Below are positions 19,000 to 27,540 of a stretch of DNA of 64,000 nt, piece by piece; position 1 is the first letter of the stretch, and each line of letters opens with the position of its first letter. Below the pieces are notes generated by a model. That model was not told where the DNA came from, did not search any database, and saw only the letters and a list, made by a program, of their open reading frames with translations. This DNA is from Nocardia sp. CDC159 (GTDB lineage Bacteria; Actinomycetota; Actinomycetes; Mycobacteriales; Mycobacteriaceae). The stretch covers positions 372,001 to 436,000 of the forward strand of contig NZ_JAMRXH010000006.1 in the NCBI RefSeq assembly GCF_023740735.1, given 5' to 3'. A program made the translations under genes and the position numbers.

Positions 19000-20109
19000 G
19001 TGCGGGTCACGTGGGATCAGGTGTTCGCGTGGCGGCTGCGGCAGCAGTTCGTCGCCCCGCGCGGCGAGGGTGACGCGGTGACGGTCGCCGAGCGGCTGTG
19101 CGGGGTGCAGGCGCAGGTGAGCTCGGCGGCGGAAACGGCCGTGGCACTGCGGCATTCGTCGGCCGGTCCGGGTGCGGTGGCGGCGGCGCTGGCGGACGGT
19201 CGGCTGATCAAGACCTGGGCCATGCGCGGGACCCTGCACGCGCTCACCCCCGAGTTCGCCGCCGCGGCGCTGTCGCTGCTCGCCGCGGCGCGCACCTGGG
19301 AGAAGCCGTCCTGGCAGAAGAACTTCGGCGCGAGCCCGGCCGAGGTGGCCGCGCTGGGCGAGGCGATCGGCGAGGTGCTCGACGGCCGGGTGCTCACCCG
19401 CGCCGAACTGGTCGAGGCCCTGCTGCGCGAGCCGCGCTTCCACCGGATGGGCGAGGAGCTGCGGTCGGGCTGGGGTGCGCTGCTCAAACCGCTGGCCTGG
19501 CAGGGCATCCTGTGTCACGGCCCGGTCCGGGGCGCCAATATCACCTTCGCCGCGCCCGCCCGGCTGTTGCCCGGCTGGCCCGGACTCGCCGATCCCGAGA
19601 CCGCGGGTCCCCGCGTGGTCTCGGCCTATCTGCGCGCCTTCGGCCCGGCGACCCCCGAGGCCTTCGGGGCTTGGCTGATGCGCGGGGCGCATCGGAAATC
19701 GCTACTGCGCCAATGGTTCTCCGACCTCGGCGGCGACCTCATCGAGGTCGATGTGGACGGCCGCGCCGCCTACCTGCACGCCGCCGACGCCGACGCGCTG
19801 GCCGCCACCGCGCCCACCGGATCGGTCCGTCTGCTCGGTCCGTTCGATCAGTACATCCTCGCCCCCGGCACCAACGACACCGCCCTGCTGCCCGCCGCGC
19901 ACCGGGCGAAGGTGAGTCGCACGGCGGGATGGATTTCGCCGCTGGTGCTGACCGGCGGCCGCATCACCGGGACGTGGGAGCTGGCGGACGGGGTGCTGAC
20001 GGTCGCGATGTTCGACGGCGGGGCCGTCGACGAGGACGCACTGCGGGCCGAGGCCGCCCACGTCGCGCGCGCCACGGGCCGATCGGTGCTCGAAGTCGTG
20101 GTGCAGTGA
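19000..20109 (+). CDS. AlkZ-like winged-helix DNA glycosylase (HTH_42)
   Basis: GTG 19000 has AGGAGG 6 bases upstream, giving 369 residues; the open frame extends back to 18889 without conserved sequence. The protein matches the winged-helix DNA-binding AlkZ/YcaQ superfamily (WRLRQQFVAPRG, KTWAMRGTLHALTPEF, LLGPFDQYILAPGTND). The catalytic QxQ motif of AlkZ-type interstrand-crosslink glycosylases appears as Gln37-Ala-Gln39 in CGVQAQVSSA. Members remove bulky alkylated bases, and some give producers self-resistance to genotoxic natural products. No biosynthetic cluster is visible here, so a housekeeping repair role is likelier. Family is firm; substrate is inferred. Confidence 0.78.
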   Translation: MRVTWDQVFAWRLRQQFVAPRGEGDAVTVAERLCGVQAQVSSAAETAVALRHSSAGPGAVAAALADGRLIKTWAMRGTLHALTPEFAAAALSLLAAARTWEKPSWQKNFGASPAEVAALGEAIGEVLDGRVLTRAELVEALLREPRFHRMGEELRSGWGALLKPLAWQGILCHGPVRGANITFAAPARLLPGWPGLADPETAGPRVVSAYLRAFGPATPEAFGAWLMRGAHRKSLLRQWFSDLGGDLIEVDVDGRAAYLHAADADALAATAPTGSVRLLGPFDQYILAPGTNDTALLPAAHRAKVSRTAGWISPLVLTGGRITGTWELADGVLTVAMFDGGAVDEDALRAEAAHVARATGRSVLEVVVQ

Positions 20110-20189
20110 GGAATTGGGCTATTCTTCGGTTATCTATTTGAGCTGTCGATCTGTTCGGTATTTCCGTCGCTGTGAAGGAGCGTGTGCCG

Positions 20190-21122
20190 ATGACAGTCGC
20201 GCGCTGTTACCGAACGGCGGCGCTCAACCCGCCGGGGATTCGCCCCGAGGTCGTGCCGGTTACCACGGGCGACGGGGCGCGATTGCGGGTGCATGCCTAC
20301 GGTCCTGCGGACGGTGCTCCGATCGTGCTCGTGCACGGCTGGACATGTCGGCTCGAGTACTGGAATCCACAGCTCAATGCATTTGCTGGCAAATATCGAG
20401 TGATCGCCTGGGATTTGCGCGGACACGGCGAAAGCGAGATGGGGAGCGCACCGCTCACCACCGATCTGTTGGCCGATGATCTGGAGGATGTGCTGCATGC
20501 GGCGCTGCGGCCGGGGCAGCGGGCGGTGCTCGTGGGACACAGTCTGGGTGGAATGACAGTGCAGGCATGGGCCGGGCGGTATCGGGAGGAGGTCGCGCGG
20601 CGTGCGGCCGCGGTGGTGCTGGCCAATACCGCGGCCGATGATTTGGTCGGCCAGACGACCGTGCTGCCGGTGTTCAATCGGGGGCGGTTACGGGTGCCGC
20701 GCTGGTTGGCGCGCGCGGTGCTCTCCGCGCCGCTGCCGTTGTGCAAGAGGTCGGAACAGCTGTTCCGTTCGGTCACCATGGGCCCGAACGCGAGCGGGGA
20801 CATCGTGGATTTCGCATTCGCTATGGTCCGGTCGTGTCCCACGGCGGTGCGCGCGAAATTCGGGCTGTTGTTTCCCGATCTGGCCCTCGGCCGCGCGGCA
20901 CTGCACCTCACCGTGCCGACGACGGTGATCTGCGGTACCTACGACGCCCTGACGCCGCCGGTGCACGCGCGGCGAATTGCCGACATGCTCAGGGAGGCGG
21001 GCGGTTTCCGCAAACTCGTCGAACTGCCGACCGGACATTTCGGCACCCTGGAGCAAATCGAGAGGTTCAATGTGGAACTGGCCGAGGTCCTGGTGCAGGC
21101 CCGGGGGGAGCGGGCGGGGTGA
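20190..21122 (+). CDS. Alpha/beta hydrolase
   Basis: ATG 20190 has GGAG 9 bases upstream and gives 310 residues; an in-frame GTG at 20172 is the alternative. The fold is shown by the oxyanion motif VLVHGWTCRLEYW, DLRGHGES, nucleophile elbow GHSLGG (Ser118), acid region GTYDALTPP and His in PTGHFGTLEQ. It lacks a signal peptide. Its 3 prime end overlaps that of the convergent patatin gene by 56 bases. It could be an esterase, epoxide hydrolase-like or lipase; the substrate cannot be read from sequence. Confidence 0.85.
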   Translation: MTVARCYRTAALNPPGIRPEVVPVTTGDGARLRVHAYGPADGAPIVLVHGWTCRLEYWNPQLNAFAGKYRVIAWDLRGHGESEMGSAPLTTDLLADDLEDVLHAALRPGQRAVLVGHSLGGMTVQAWAGRYREEVARRAAAVVLANTAADDLVGQTTVLPVFNRGRLRVPRWLARAVLSAPLPLCKRSEQLFRSVTMGPNASGDIVDFAFAMVRSCPTAVRAKFGLLFPDLALGRAALHLTVPTTVICGTYDALTPPVHARRIADMLREAGGFRKLVELPTGHFGTLEQIERFNVELAEVLVQARGERAG

Positions 21123-22041
21123 GGTGGTGGGCGAGCGTTTCTCGGACCGCGTCGCGGCCGAGGTCCAAGGCCCGCATGAGGATCGCCTCGTCGCGGCCGA
21201 CGCGGCCGATGGTGGGGGAGCCGAGGGGCGGGCGGATCTGGAGGATGCCGGGGTGGGTGGTGAGGGTGTGTTCGTCTTCGGCGAGGCGGGTGGTGCGGGT
21301 CAGCCAGGTGTCGACGACGCCGGGGGCGTGGCGGGTGAGGAAGCGGGTGACGGCTCGAACTTCGAGTTGCGAAGGGGTGGTGCGGGGTTCGTCGAGGCGG
21401 CGGGTGCGCAGGACCAGGGCGTGGGTGGCACCCTGGGCGAGGGCGGTGCGGATGGGGACGCCCTCGGACAGGCCCGCGTCGACATAGTGTCGACCGCCCA
21501 GCGAGACGGGGCGACCGGCGAGGATCGGCAGGCAGGTGGAGGCGCGCAGGGCGCGCTGGAGCGCGGGGACGTCGGTGAGGTGGGGGTGCAGGTCGACCGC
21601 GGAGCCGTCGGTGGTCGCGGTGGCGATGGGGTGGAAGGTGACCGGGTTGGCCAGGATCGCGGGGAAGTCCATCGGAACGATGTGTTGGTAGACCGCGTGC
21701 ACCAGGTAGCGGGTGTCGACCACGCGGCCGCCGCGCAGTGCGCGCGCGGGTGAGATCACCCGCCGCACGACATCGGCTGCCCAGGCGCGGCGGGCCGCGG
21801 CCGCGCGGCCGCACAGCAGCCACGCGCCGTTGAGCGCTCCGGCCGAGGAGCCGTAGACCGCGTCGAAACAGGACAGCAGGCCGAGTTCCTCGAGAGCCAT
21901 CACCATGCCGTGCGAATATGCCCCGCGCGCCGAGCCGCCCTCGATCACCAGGGCCAGGCGGGCGTCGTCGGCGCGGCTGCCGGGTGTGCTGCCCGCGGCG
22001 TGGCGGCTCGCGATCACTTCGCCGACGCTCGAGCCAGACAC
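21067..22041 (-). CDS. Patatin-like phospholipase
   Basis: GTG 22041 has GGAGG 7 bases upstream and gives 324 residues, shorter than the open frame that begins at 22074. The Ser/Asp dyad is clear: GSSAG with Ser66 and DAG with Asp188, plus the glycine-rich oxyanion stretch EGGSARGAYSHG. Patatins hydrolyse acyl chains from phospholipids or other lipids. The last 25 residues (HLTPPAPPGPAPGPRP) are Pro-rich and lie in the 56-base overlap with the convergent hydrolase gene. It is divergent from the FAD monooxygenase gene. Confidence 0.88.
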   Translation of the reverse strand: MSGSSVGEVIASRHAAGSTPGSRADDARLALVIEGGSARGAYSHGMVMALEELGLLSCFDAVYGSSAGALNGAWLLCGRAAAARRAWAADVVRRVISPARALRGGRVVDTRYLVHAVYQHIVPMDFPAILANPVTFHPIATATTDGSAVDLHPHLTDVPALQRALRASTCLPILAGRPVSLGGRHYVDAGLSEGVPIRTALAQGATHALVLRTRRLDEPRTTPSQLEVRAVTRFLTRHAPGVVDTWLTRTTRLAEDEHTLTTHPGILQIRPPLGSPTIGRVGRDEAILMRALDLGRDAVRETLAHHLTPPAPPGPAPGPRPVPH

Positions 22042-22191
22042 GCAACGACCTCCAGGACGACAACGACGAATCAACCCTGTCTAACACAGGCCGGACATCT
22101 CGGCGGTGACCGCGGACACATCGAATCGACGCGCACGCGGCAGGCCCTTACGATCCCCACGAATAGTTTCGTTCGGAAGTGTGGTGCGTTG

Positions 22192-23418
22192 GTGAAGGAC
22201 ACACGACACACACAGTGCTGTGTGGTCGGCGGGGGACCGGCGGGCATGATGGCGGGATTGTTACTGGCGCGAGCGGGAATTCGCGTCACCGTCCTGGAAA
22301 AGCACACCGACTTCCTGCGCGATTTCCGCGGCGATACCGTGCACCCGTCCACGCTGCGCCTGCTCGACGAGCTGGGACTGGCCGAACAGTTCGCTCGGCT
22401 GCCGCATACCAGGCTCGAGCGCAGGAGCCTGCGGATCAACGAGAAGACGGTGCTCGCGGCCGATTTCGGGCGTATCCCCGGGCCGTACAAATACATGGCC
22501 ATGGTGCCGCAGTGGGAGTTTCTCGATCTGCTGGCGCGAGCGGCCGCGGCGGAGCCGAGTTTCGAATTGCGGCTGGGCACCGAATTCGTCGGGCTCACGA
22601 ACGATTCCGGCCGAGTCGACGGCGTGCGTATCCGGGGTGCCGACGGTGCCGAGGAGACGCTGTCGGCGGACCTCGTCCTGGCCTGCGACGGTCGCGGATC
22701 GGCGGCGCGGGCGGCGGCCGGGCTGCGGGCGCGCTCGATGGAGGTGCCGATGGACGTGTGGTGGGTGCGGGTGCCCGTGGCCGCGGACGCCCGCCACAAC
22801 GGTGCGGTCTCGGGCCGGTTCGAGGCCGGGCGGGCGGCGGTGTGCATGGACCGCGGTGATTATTATCAGACCTCCTTCCTGATTCCGAAGGGCGCCGACG
22901 CTCGGCTGCGGAAGAACGAAATACAGTGGCTGCGTACCCATTTGGCCGAATTGTTCGGCTGGGATGCGGAGGTGCTCGCAGCGATCGGCGGCTGGGAGGA
23001 CGTGAAGCTGCTCGAGGTCACGATGGGACGGCTGCCGCGCTGGCATGTTCCCGGTCTGCTCTGCCTCGGCGACGCCGCGCATCCGATGTCGCCGGTGGGC
23101 GGGGTCGGGGTGAACCTCGCGATCCAGGATGCCGTCGCCGCCGCCCGCCTGCTCGCCGGGCCGCTGCGACGCGGTCGGACCACCACGGCCGATCTGGATC
23201 GGGTGCAGCGGCGGCGGATGCTGCCGACGGCATTCACCCAGCGCATCCAGCAGCGCGAACACGCGACGCTGCTGCGGCCCGCCCTGGACGGCACGCTGTC
23301 GAAACCGCCCGCTCATCTCGCCCTCATCGATCGCTTCCCGCCGCTGGCCGGGGTCGCCGCCTATCTCGGCGGGGTCGGGATCAGGCCCGAGCGCGCCCCG
23401 GCCTTCGCCCGCCGCTGA
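22192..23418 (+). CDS. FAD-dependent monooxygenase (PHBH fold)
   Basis: GTG 22192 gives 408 residues, with only a weak GGAAG about 13 bases upstream; the upstream open frame is not conserved-looking. The FAD-binding motif VVGGGPAGMMAGLLLARAG and LEK follow at residues 10-35, then GDTVHPSTLRLLDELGL. The DG motif is LACDGRGSAARAAAG, and the second FAD motif is LCLGDAAHPMSPVGGVGVN. This is the aromatic hydroxylase/PHBH group. The substrate is unknown. In actinobacteria similar enzymes inactivate rifamycins or act in polyketide tailoring, but neither is supported by neighbours. Confidence 0.83.
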   Translation: MKDTRHTQCCVVGGGPAGMMAGLLLARAGIRVTVLEKHTDFLRDFRGDTVHPSTLRLLDELGLAEQFARLPHTRLERRSLRINEKTVLAADFGRIPGPYKYMAMVPQWEFLDLLARAAAAEPSFELRLGTEFVGLTNDSGRVDGVRIRGADGAEETLSADLVLACDGRGSAARAAAGLRARSMEVPMDVWWVRVPVAADARHNGAVSGRFEAGRAAVCMDRGDYYQTSFLIPKGADARLRKNEIQWLRTHLAELFGWDAEVLAAIGGWEDVKLLEVTMGRLPRWHVPGLLCLGDAAHPMSPVGGVGVNLAIQDAVAAARLLAGPLRRGRTTTADLDRVQRRRMLPTAFTQRIQQREHATLLRPALDGTLSKPPAHLALIDRFPPLAGVAAYLGGVGIRPERAPAFARR

Positions 23419-23450
23419 GGCGAGTCGCCGGGTGCGGTTAGGCTGCCCGG

Positions 23451-23870
23451 ATGCGGACCGAACCGACTCAGCGGCTGATCGACACCGTGGCGTGGGTGCT
23501 GATCGAACAGGGGCGGATTCTGTGTGCCCGGCCGCGTGGCAAGGACGTCTTCTACATTCCCGGCGGGAAGCGGGAGGGGGAGGAGAGCGATCTGCAGACG
23601 CTGCTGCGGGAGATCGATGAGGAGCTGTCGGTGGCGCTGATTCCGGAGACCGTCCGCCATGTCGGGACCTATGAGGCCGACCTGCCGGGCGGCGCGGCCG
23701 TGGTGCGGATGGGCTGCTATACGGCGGAGTATGCCGGGATCATCACTCCCAGTAGCGAAATCGAGGAGATCGCCTGGTTCGGCTATGCCGATCGGGGGCT
23801 GGTGCCGCCGGTGGATCAGGTGCTGTTCGACGATCTGGTGGCGCGCGGGCTGCTGCCGGCGGTCGGCTGA
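23451..23870 (+). CDS. Nudix hydrolase
   Basis: This 139-residue protein has a complete Nudix box, GKREGEESDLQTLLREIDEEL, whose Gly, Glu and REIDEE residues bind the divalent metals. It begins MRTEPTQRLIDTVAWVLIEQG. Nudix enzymes hydrolyse nucleoside diphosphates linked to another group; the substrate cannot be predicted. The stop is 4 bases from the convergent dinB stop, so a role in nucleotide-pool cleaning near dinB is only a guess. Confidence 0.85.
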   Translation: MRTEPTQRLIDTVAWVLIEQGRILCARPRGKDVFYIPGGKREGEESDLQTLLREIDEELSVALIPETVRHVGTYEADLPGGAAVVRMGCYTAEYAGIITPSSEIEEIAWFGYADRGLVPPVDQVLFDDLVARGLLPAVG

Positions 23871-23873
23871 GGT

Positions 23874-25106
23874 TCAGTCGGGCAGCAGGGGTACCGACAG
23901 CCCCTCACCACGGCCGAGAAGTGCTGCGCGCGTGACGGTTCCGGCGCCGAAGCGGTCGCGCAGGCGGTCCAAGGTCGCGTCCAGGGTGGCCTCGGGGCGC
24001 GGGTCGAGGGGGAGGGTGAGCTGGACGGTGTCGGCGTTGTCGAGGTTGGTCAGGGCCAGGCCGATCAGGGTCAGGCCGCGTTCGTGGATGAGCGGCAGGA
24101 CCGAGGTGAGCAGCCCGCGGGCGGTGTCGAGGATGACCGTGCCGTGGTCGGTCGCCTCCATCAGAGTGTGCGAGCGGGTGGCGCGGGTGAAATCGTCGAA
24201 ACGCAAGCGCAGCACCACGGTTCGGCATACCCGCCGAGCGGTGCGCAGCCGGTGGCCGAGCCGGTCGGCCAGGCCGTGCAGATAGGCGTCGATCTCCTCG
24301 TCCGAGCGCGGGCGGCGGCCGAGGGCGCGCTGGGCGCCGATGGATCGGCGGCGACGTGCGGTCTCGACCCGGCGCGGATCGCGCGCCCACGCCAGCGCGT
24401 GCAGATGCCGGGCCGCGGCCGGGCCCAGCAACGGGCGCAGCCCCCGCTCTCCCAGCTCGGCCAGCTGCCCGATTCGAGTGATGCCGTGCTCGTGCAGTTT
24501 GCGCGCGGTGACCTCGCCGACGCCCCAGAGCCGTTCCACCGGCAGCGGATGCAGGAACTCCAGCTCCCGATCCGGCGAAACCACCAGCAGCCCATCGGGT
24601 TTGGCGACCGCGCTGGCGACCTTGGCGAGAAATTTCGTCCGCGCCACCCCCACCGAAATCGGCAGCCCCGCCCGCTCCCGCACCGCCGCCCGCAGCCGCC
24701 CCGCGATATCCCCCGGTTCCCCCGCGATCCGCCGCAACCCTCCCACATCCAAAAACGCCTCATCGATCGAGATCCCCTCCACCTCGGGGGTCACATCCCG
24801 AAAGATCTCGAACACCGCCTGACTCGCCCTCGCATATGCCGACATCCGCGGCGGCACCACCACCGCATGCGGACACAACCGCAGCGCCTGCCGAGCATTC
24901 ATGGGCGTACGCACCCCATACGCCTTGGCCTCATAACTGGCCGCCAACACCACCCCGGCCCCCACGATCACCGGCCGCCCGCGCAACGCCGGATCGTCAC
25001 GCTGTTCGACCGAGGCGTAGAAGGAGTCGAGATCGGCGTGCAGGATGGACGCCTCGGACCGCGCGGGGATGCGGGGCGGGGGTGAGGCGGGGCGGGACAC
25101 GAACAT
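23874..25106 (-). CDS. dinB: DNA polymerase IV (Y-family translesion polymerase)
   Basis: ATG 25106 gives 410 residues starting MFVSRPASPPPR. The longer open frame begins inside the mobile element and is not credible. Catalytic motifs are ILHADLDSFYASVEQRDDP (Asp in DLD), the SIDEAFLDV palm motif with Asp-Glu, and RTKFLAKVASAVAKPDG, followed by helix-hairpin-helix and little-finger regions. It copies across damaged bases at low fidelity. A LexA box overlaps the start codon (25100-25113), so SOS induction and a very short or absent leader are likely. The IS3-like element begins about 16 bases upstream and may have replaced native promoter sequence. The C-terminus (LSVPLLPD) shows no clear beta-clamp motif. 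Confidence 0.92.
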   Translation of the reverse strand: MFVSRPASPPPRIPARSEASILHADLDSFYASVEQRDDPALRGRPVIVGAGVVLAASYEAKAYGVRTPMNARQALRLCPHAVVVPPRMSAYARASQAVFEIFRDVTPEVEGISIDEAFLDVGGLRRIAGEPGDIAGRLRAAVRERAGLPISVGVARTKFLAKVASAVAKPDGLLVVSPDRELEFLHPLPVERLWGVGEVTARKLHEHGITRIGQLAELGERGLRPLLGPAAARHLHALAWARDPRRVETARRRRSIGAQRALGRRPRSDEEIDAYLHGLADRLGHRLRTARRVCRTVVLRLRFDDFTRATRSHTLMEATDHGTVILDTARGLLTSVLPLIHERGLTLIGLALTNLDNADTVQLTLPLDPRPEATLDATLDRLRDRFGAGTVTRAALLGRGEGLSVPLLPD

Positions 25107-25113
25107 ATGTTCG
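25100..25113. promoter_or_regulatory. LexA (SOS) box over the dinB start codon
   Basis: CGAACATATGTTCG is a perfect 14-base palindrome matching the actinobacterial LexA core CGAAC-N4-GTTCG. It covers the dinB ATG (25106-25104), so a bound repressor would block transcription start or the first codons. This position suggests a leaderless transcript. Confidence 0.8.
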
Positions 25114-25198
25114 CATAGATCGGTTTCTAGTGCGTCAAGATTCCTGGCAGGGTCCCCAGGTTTACAGTCCAGGACCCATGAGCCAGGAAGGAGCCGTG

Positions 25199-25537
25199 GT
25201 GGCAAGAACGGCGAAGGCGAGGATCCCGGTCGAGGACAAGGTCCGGATCGTGCTCGCGGTACTCAAGGGCGAGATAAGCGTGTCGGAAGCGGCCCGGCGA
25301 CGCGGGGTGTCGGCTATGGCGGTGTCGAAGTGGAAGCAGGCATTCGTCGACGCCGGAGCCAAGGCTCTCGAACCACGCCCCAGCGGACCAGCCGGAGCCC
25401 AGGGCGGTCCCGAGCAGCGGCGATTGCGGATCGAGAACGAGCAATTGAAGCTCGCTCTCGCCGAGGCCACGGTGCAGCTGCGGATCCAGCGCCACGGTGA
25501 TTCCGGACGTGTCCCTTCACCGACCTCGAAGCCCTGA
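25199..25537 (+). CDS. IS3-type transposase OrfA (helix-turn-helix)
   Basis: GTG 25199 has AAGGAG 6 bases upstream and gives 112 residues; ATG 25178 is the alternative. Residues 5-60 form a helix-turn-helix (VEDKVRIVLAVLKGEISVSEAARRRGVSAMAVSKWKQAF region). After a Pro/Gly linker there is a heptad stretch (EQRRLRIENEQLKLALAEATVQL), the leucine zipper typical of IS3 OrfA. It binds element ends. The following OrfB frame is -1 relative to it, which is the usual route to an OrfAB fusion, though I see no textbook slippery heptamer in the overlap 25501-25537. Confidence 0.82.
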   Translation: MARTAKARIPVEDKVRIVLAVLKGEISVSEAARRRGVSAMAVSKWKQAFVDAGAKALEPRPSGPAGAQGGPEQRRLRIENEQLKLALAEATVQLRIQRHGDSGRVPSPTSKP

Positions 25538-25551
25538 GAGCGGCAGAAGGT

Positions 25552-26475
25552 TTGCCGGTTTCGAGGTTCGCTCGCCTGGCCGGGATTCCCGAACGCACCT
25601 ACCGGCGACGGCTGGCCCGATCCCGGGCCGGGGAACCCGAGCGTGGGCCGTGGCCATCACCGAAGGTCGAGAAGTTCGAGCCGATCGCGGCGAAATACGC
25701 CGAGGCGTGGCCGGCGTGGGGACATCGCAAGATCGCCGCCCTCATGCGCGCCGACGGGTATGAGGTGTCCACCTCCACAGCGCAGCGGGCACTACGCCGC
25801 CGGGGCCTGTTGCTGCCGCGCGGGTATCGCGCCGACCGGAAATCGTGGGCAATCCTGCGGCGCCAAGTGTTCCACGACCCGCCGACGCGGCGAAATATGG
25901 TGTGGCAAACGGACTTCAGCGAGTTCGAGACCACTGGCGGTGGGATTTGGCGGATCTGCGCGGTGATCGATTACGCCACCAAATATTGTCTTGCGGTCAC
26001 GGTCACTCCGACCGCTCGCGGCGTCGATGCGCTGGCCTGTCTGAAATGCACGGTCGCTGAAGCCGAACGCGTGCTCGGCGTGGACGACCTGCGGACCGAC
26101 CGCGGCCTGGCCGATGTCATCGGCGCTGGCGGAGAACCGGTCGGCGCGGCACCGGCTGCGATCGCGGTGGTGTCGGACAATGGGCCGTGTTTTCGCGGCG
26201 AGGTGTTCGCGACCGCGTTCGCCGGTGCCGATCCGCTGCTGCGGCATGTGCGGACCAGGGTGCGGTCGCCGCAGACCAACGGGGTGATCGAGCGGTTTTT
26301 CGGCACGTTGAAATATGAGCACCTGTACCGAGGTGTCATCGCCGACGGCGATGCTTTGGACATGGAAGTCCATCGATTCCGCATTCTGTACAACACGATC
26401 CGCCCACATCAAGCCCTCGACGACCGGACACCCAAGACGGCCTACCTCCAGCGCGCTCGAGCTGAAAACGCGTGA
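25552..26475 (+). CDS. IS3-type transposase OrfB (DDE integrase core)
   Basis: The frame is open from 25501 and has a TTG at 25552, giving 307 residues. A helical segment (GIPERTYRRRLARSRAG, HRKIAALMRADG) precedes the rve catalytic core. The acidic triad is Asp121 (WQTDFSEF), Asp209 (VVSDNGPCF) and Glu247 (GVIERFFGTLKYEHLYRG). The C-terminal HRFRILYNTIRPHQALDDRTP is the standard ending. No internal stop is seen, so the enzyme may be active. It is likely made mainly as a frameshift fusion with OrfA, since TTG 25552 has a poorly spaced ribosome site. Confidence 0.85.
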   Translation: MPVSRFARLAGIPERTYRRRLARSRAGEPERGPWPSPKVEKFEPIAAKYAEAWPAWGHRKIAALMRADGYEVSTSTAQRALRRRGLLLPRGYRADRKSWAILRRQVFHDPPTRRNMVWQTDFSEFETTGGGIWRICAVIDYATKYCLAVTVTPTARGVDALACLKCTVAEAERVLGVDDLRTDRGLADVIGAGGEPVGAAPAAIAVVSDNGPCFRGEVFATAFAGADPLLRHVRTRVRSPQTNGVIERFFGTLKYEHLYRGVIADGDALDMEVHRFRILYNTIRPHQALDDRTPKTAYLQRARAENA

Positions 26476-26848
26476 TGGGCGGCAACTCCTGGATGCGCGG
26501 CGTGGCGGGCAGCCATGATCTGGGAACGACCCATCCATACTTCCGTCCGGTACGAATCTCCTTCAGCGCCAACGCGTATCCCGCCCATGGAAATGGAGTG
26601 TGATCCTGCCTGATGTGGTTCCCACGTATACCCGAACGTTCCCCGTCAACCGAAACAGCCTTCGCCGATCGTCCGGCCAACCGGTGCCGCGGTCGGTCAT
26701 GGCTTCCAGCGAAGCAGAGGTCCTGGCCATCGAGGCGCTGGTGCCGACGATCGGCCCCGCCGGGGCAGTGTCCCGACCGGCATCGCGGAACCGGATCCGC
26801 TTACGGGTTCCGGCCGTCGTCAACCGTCTTGGGCGTCGAACGGACACG
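26476..26848. other. Gene-free flank between IS and lectin gene
   Basis: This 373-base stretch follows the transposase stop. It has open frames on both strands but none with a credible start or coding bias, and I found no match to the left IS end. It presumably holds the right IS end and the promoter of the secreted lectin gene. Confidence 0.5.
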
Positions 26849-27379
26849 ATGTTTCCTCGTAAGTCTGTGCTGCGCAGCCGCGTGCGGCGTGCGCTGGTCC
26901 TGCTTCCGGTCGTAGCAGCCGGACTCGTCGTGGCCAGTCCAGCAGCGCAGGCCGAATTCCCGGAAGGAACCTTCCAAATCGCCAGCCTCGATCCCGACCA
27001 CAAGGGCCGGTGCCTGAACATGCAGGGGGACTCCACTCTACAAACGGTCCCTTGTAAGTCGGAGGCGAAGCGACAGCATTGGAAACTCTCAGACACCTAC
27101 GACAGTGGGTCCGGTCGCGCAGGCATGCTGATGAATGTCCTCAAGAAATTGTGTGTAGGTCGCAATCCCTCAGGGGCTCCGGTTGGAGCGAACTGCCACT
27201 ACAATCCTGCCCTGGCTTGGTGGCATCAATCAGACAAAATGTGGATCGCTTCGCGGCCGGACGCCCACACTGACATGTGCCTGGCGGCTGGAGCAAAGGT
27301 CGGCGAACCGGTGCGGCTTATCTCGTGCCGCTCCACCAACCAGTCGAAGTTGCAGTGGGAGATCCGCCCGCTCGACTGA
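26849..27379 (+). CDS. Secreted ricin-type beta-trefoil lectin-like protein
   Basis: ATG 26849 gives 176 residues; the open frame starts 249 bases earlier without a signal. Residues 1-34 are a Sec signal peptide (MFPRKSVLRSRVRRALVLLP, a hydrophobic core, cut after AQA before EFPEG). The mature part has repeated C-L-x(n)-C units ending in aromatic signatures: GRCLNMQGDSTLQTVPCKSE then QHWKL, KLCVGRNPSG, and MCLAAGAKVGEPVRLISCRS then LQWEI. These resemble the Q-x-W repeats of ricin-type trefoil domains. It should be exported and may bind carbohydrate. Only about one trefoil is present, with no catalytic domain. Confidence 0.68.
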   Translation: MFPRKSVLRSRVRRALVLLPVVAAGLVVASPAAQAEFPEGTFQIASLDPDHKGRCLNMQGDSTLQTVPCKSEAKRQHWKLSDTYDSGSGRAGMLMNVLKKLCVGRNPSGAPVGANCHYNPALAWWHQSDKMWIASRPDAHTDMCLAAGAKVGEPVRLISCRSTNQSKLQWEIRPLD

Positions 27380-27467
27380 ACCACCAAAAGGGCGATACAC
27401 CCCTTCGAAACAGCCAGCCGACGACCGACGGCAGACGCACAACAATCGGCTACATCAGGGGACGTCA

Positions 27468-27495
27468 CACGGCCAGGCCCAGGGGCCTGGCCGTG
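27468..27495. terminator. Perfect 12-base-pair hairpin
   Basis: CACGGCCAGGCC and GGCCTGGCCGTG pair completely around a CAGG loop. It lies 89 bases after the lectin stop and before the convergent CAP gene end. There is no T-run, as is common in actinobacteria, so it may act for either strand. Confidence 0.55.
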
Positions 27496-27540
27496 AACCC
27501 AACTGCCTCCCGCAGCCTGCCAAGAGGTTGACTCAAGACA

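Larger units (their letters stand above)
25122..26475. mobile_element. IS3-type insertion sequence (left end visible, right end not found)
   Basis: A two-gene transposase unit (25199-25537 and 25552-26475) in the IS3 arrangement. A left end is proposed at 25122-25152 because a similar 30-base sequence recurs at 27541-27570 in the same orientation. I could not find an inverted copy after 26475, so the right limit is given as the transposase stop. The element lies directly against the dinB promoter. Confidence 0.6.

Noticed and set aside
25501..25537. Textbook A-rich slippery heptamer for OrfA-OrfB frameshifting
   Set aside because: The overlap contains no A AAA AAG or similar heptamer in the right phase; frameshifting is inferred only from frame order.
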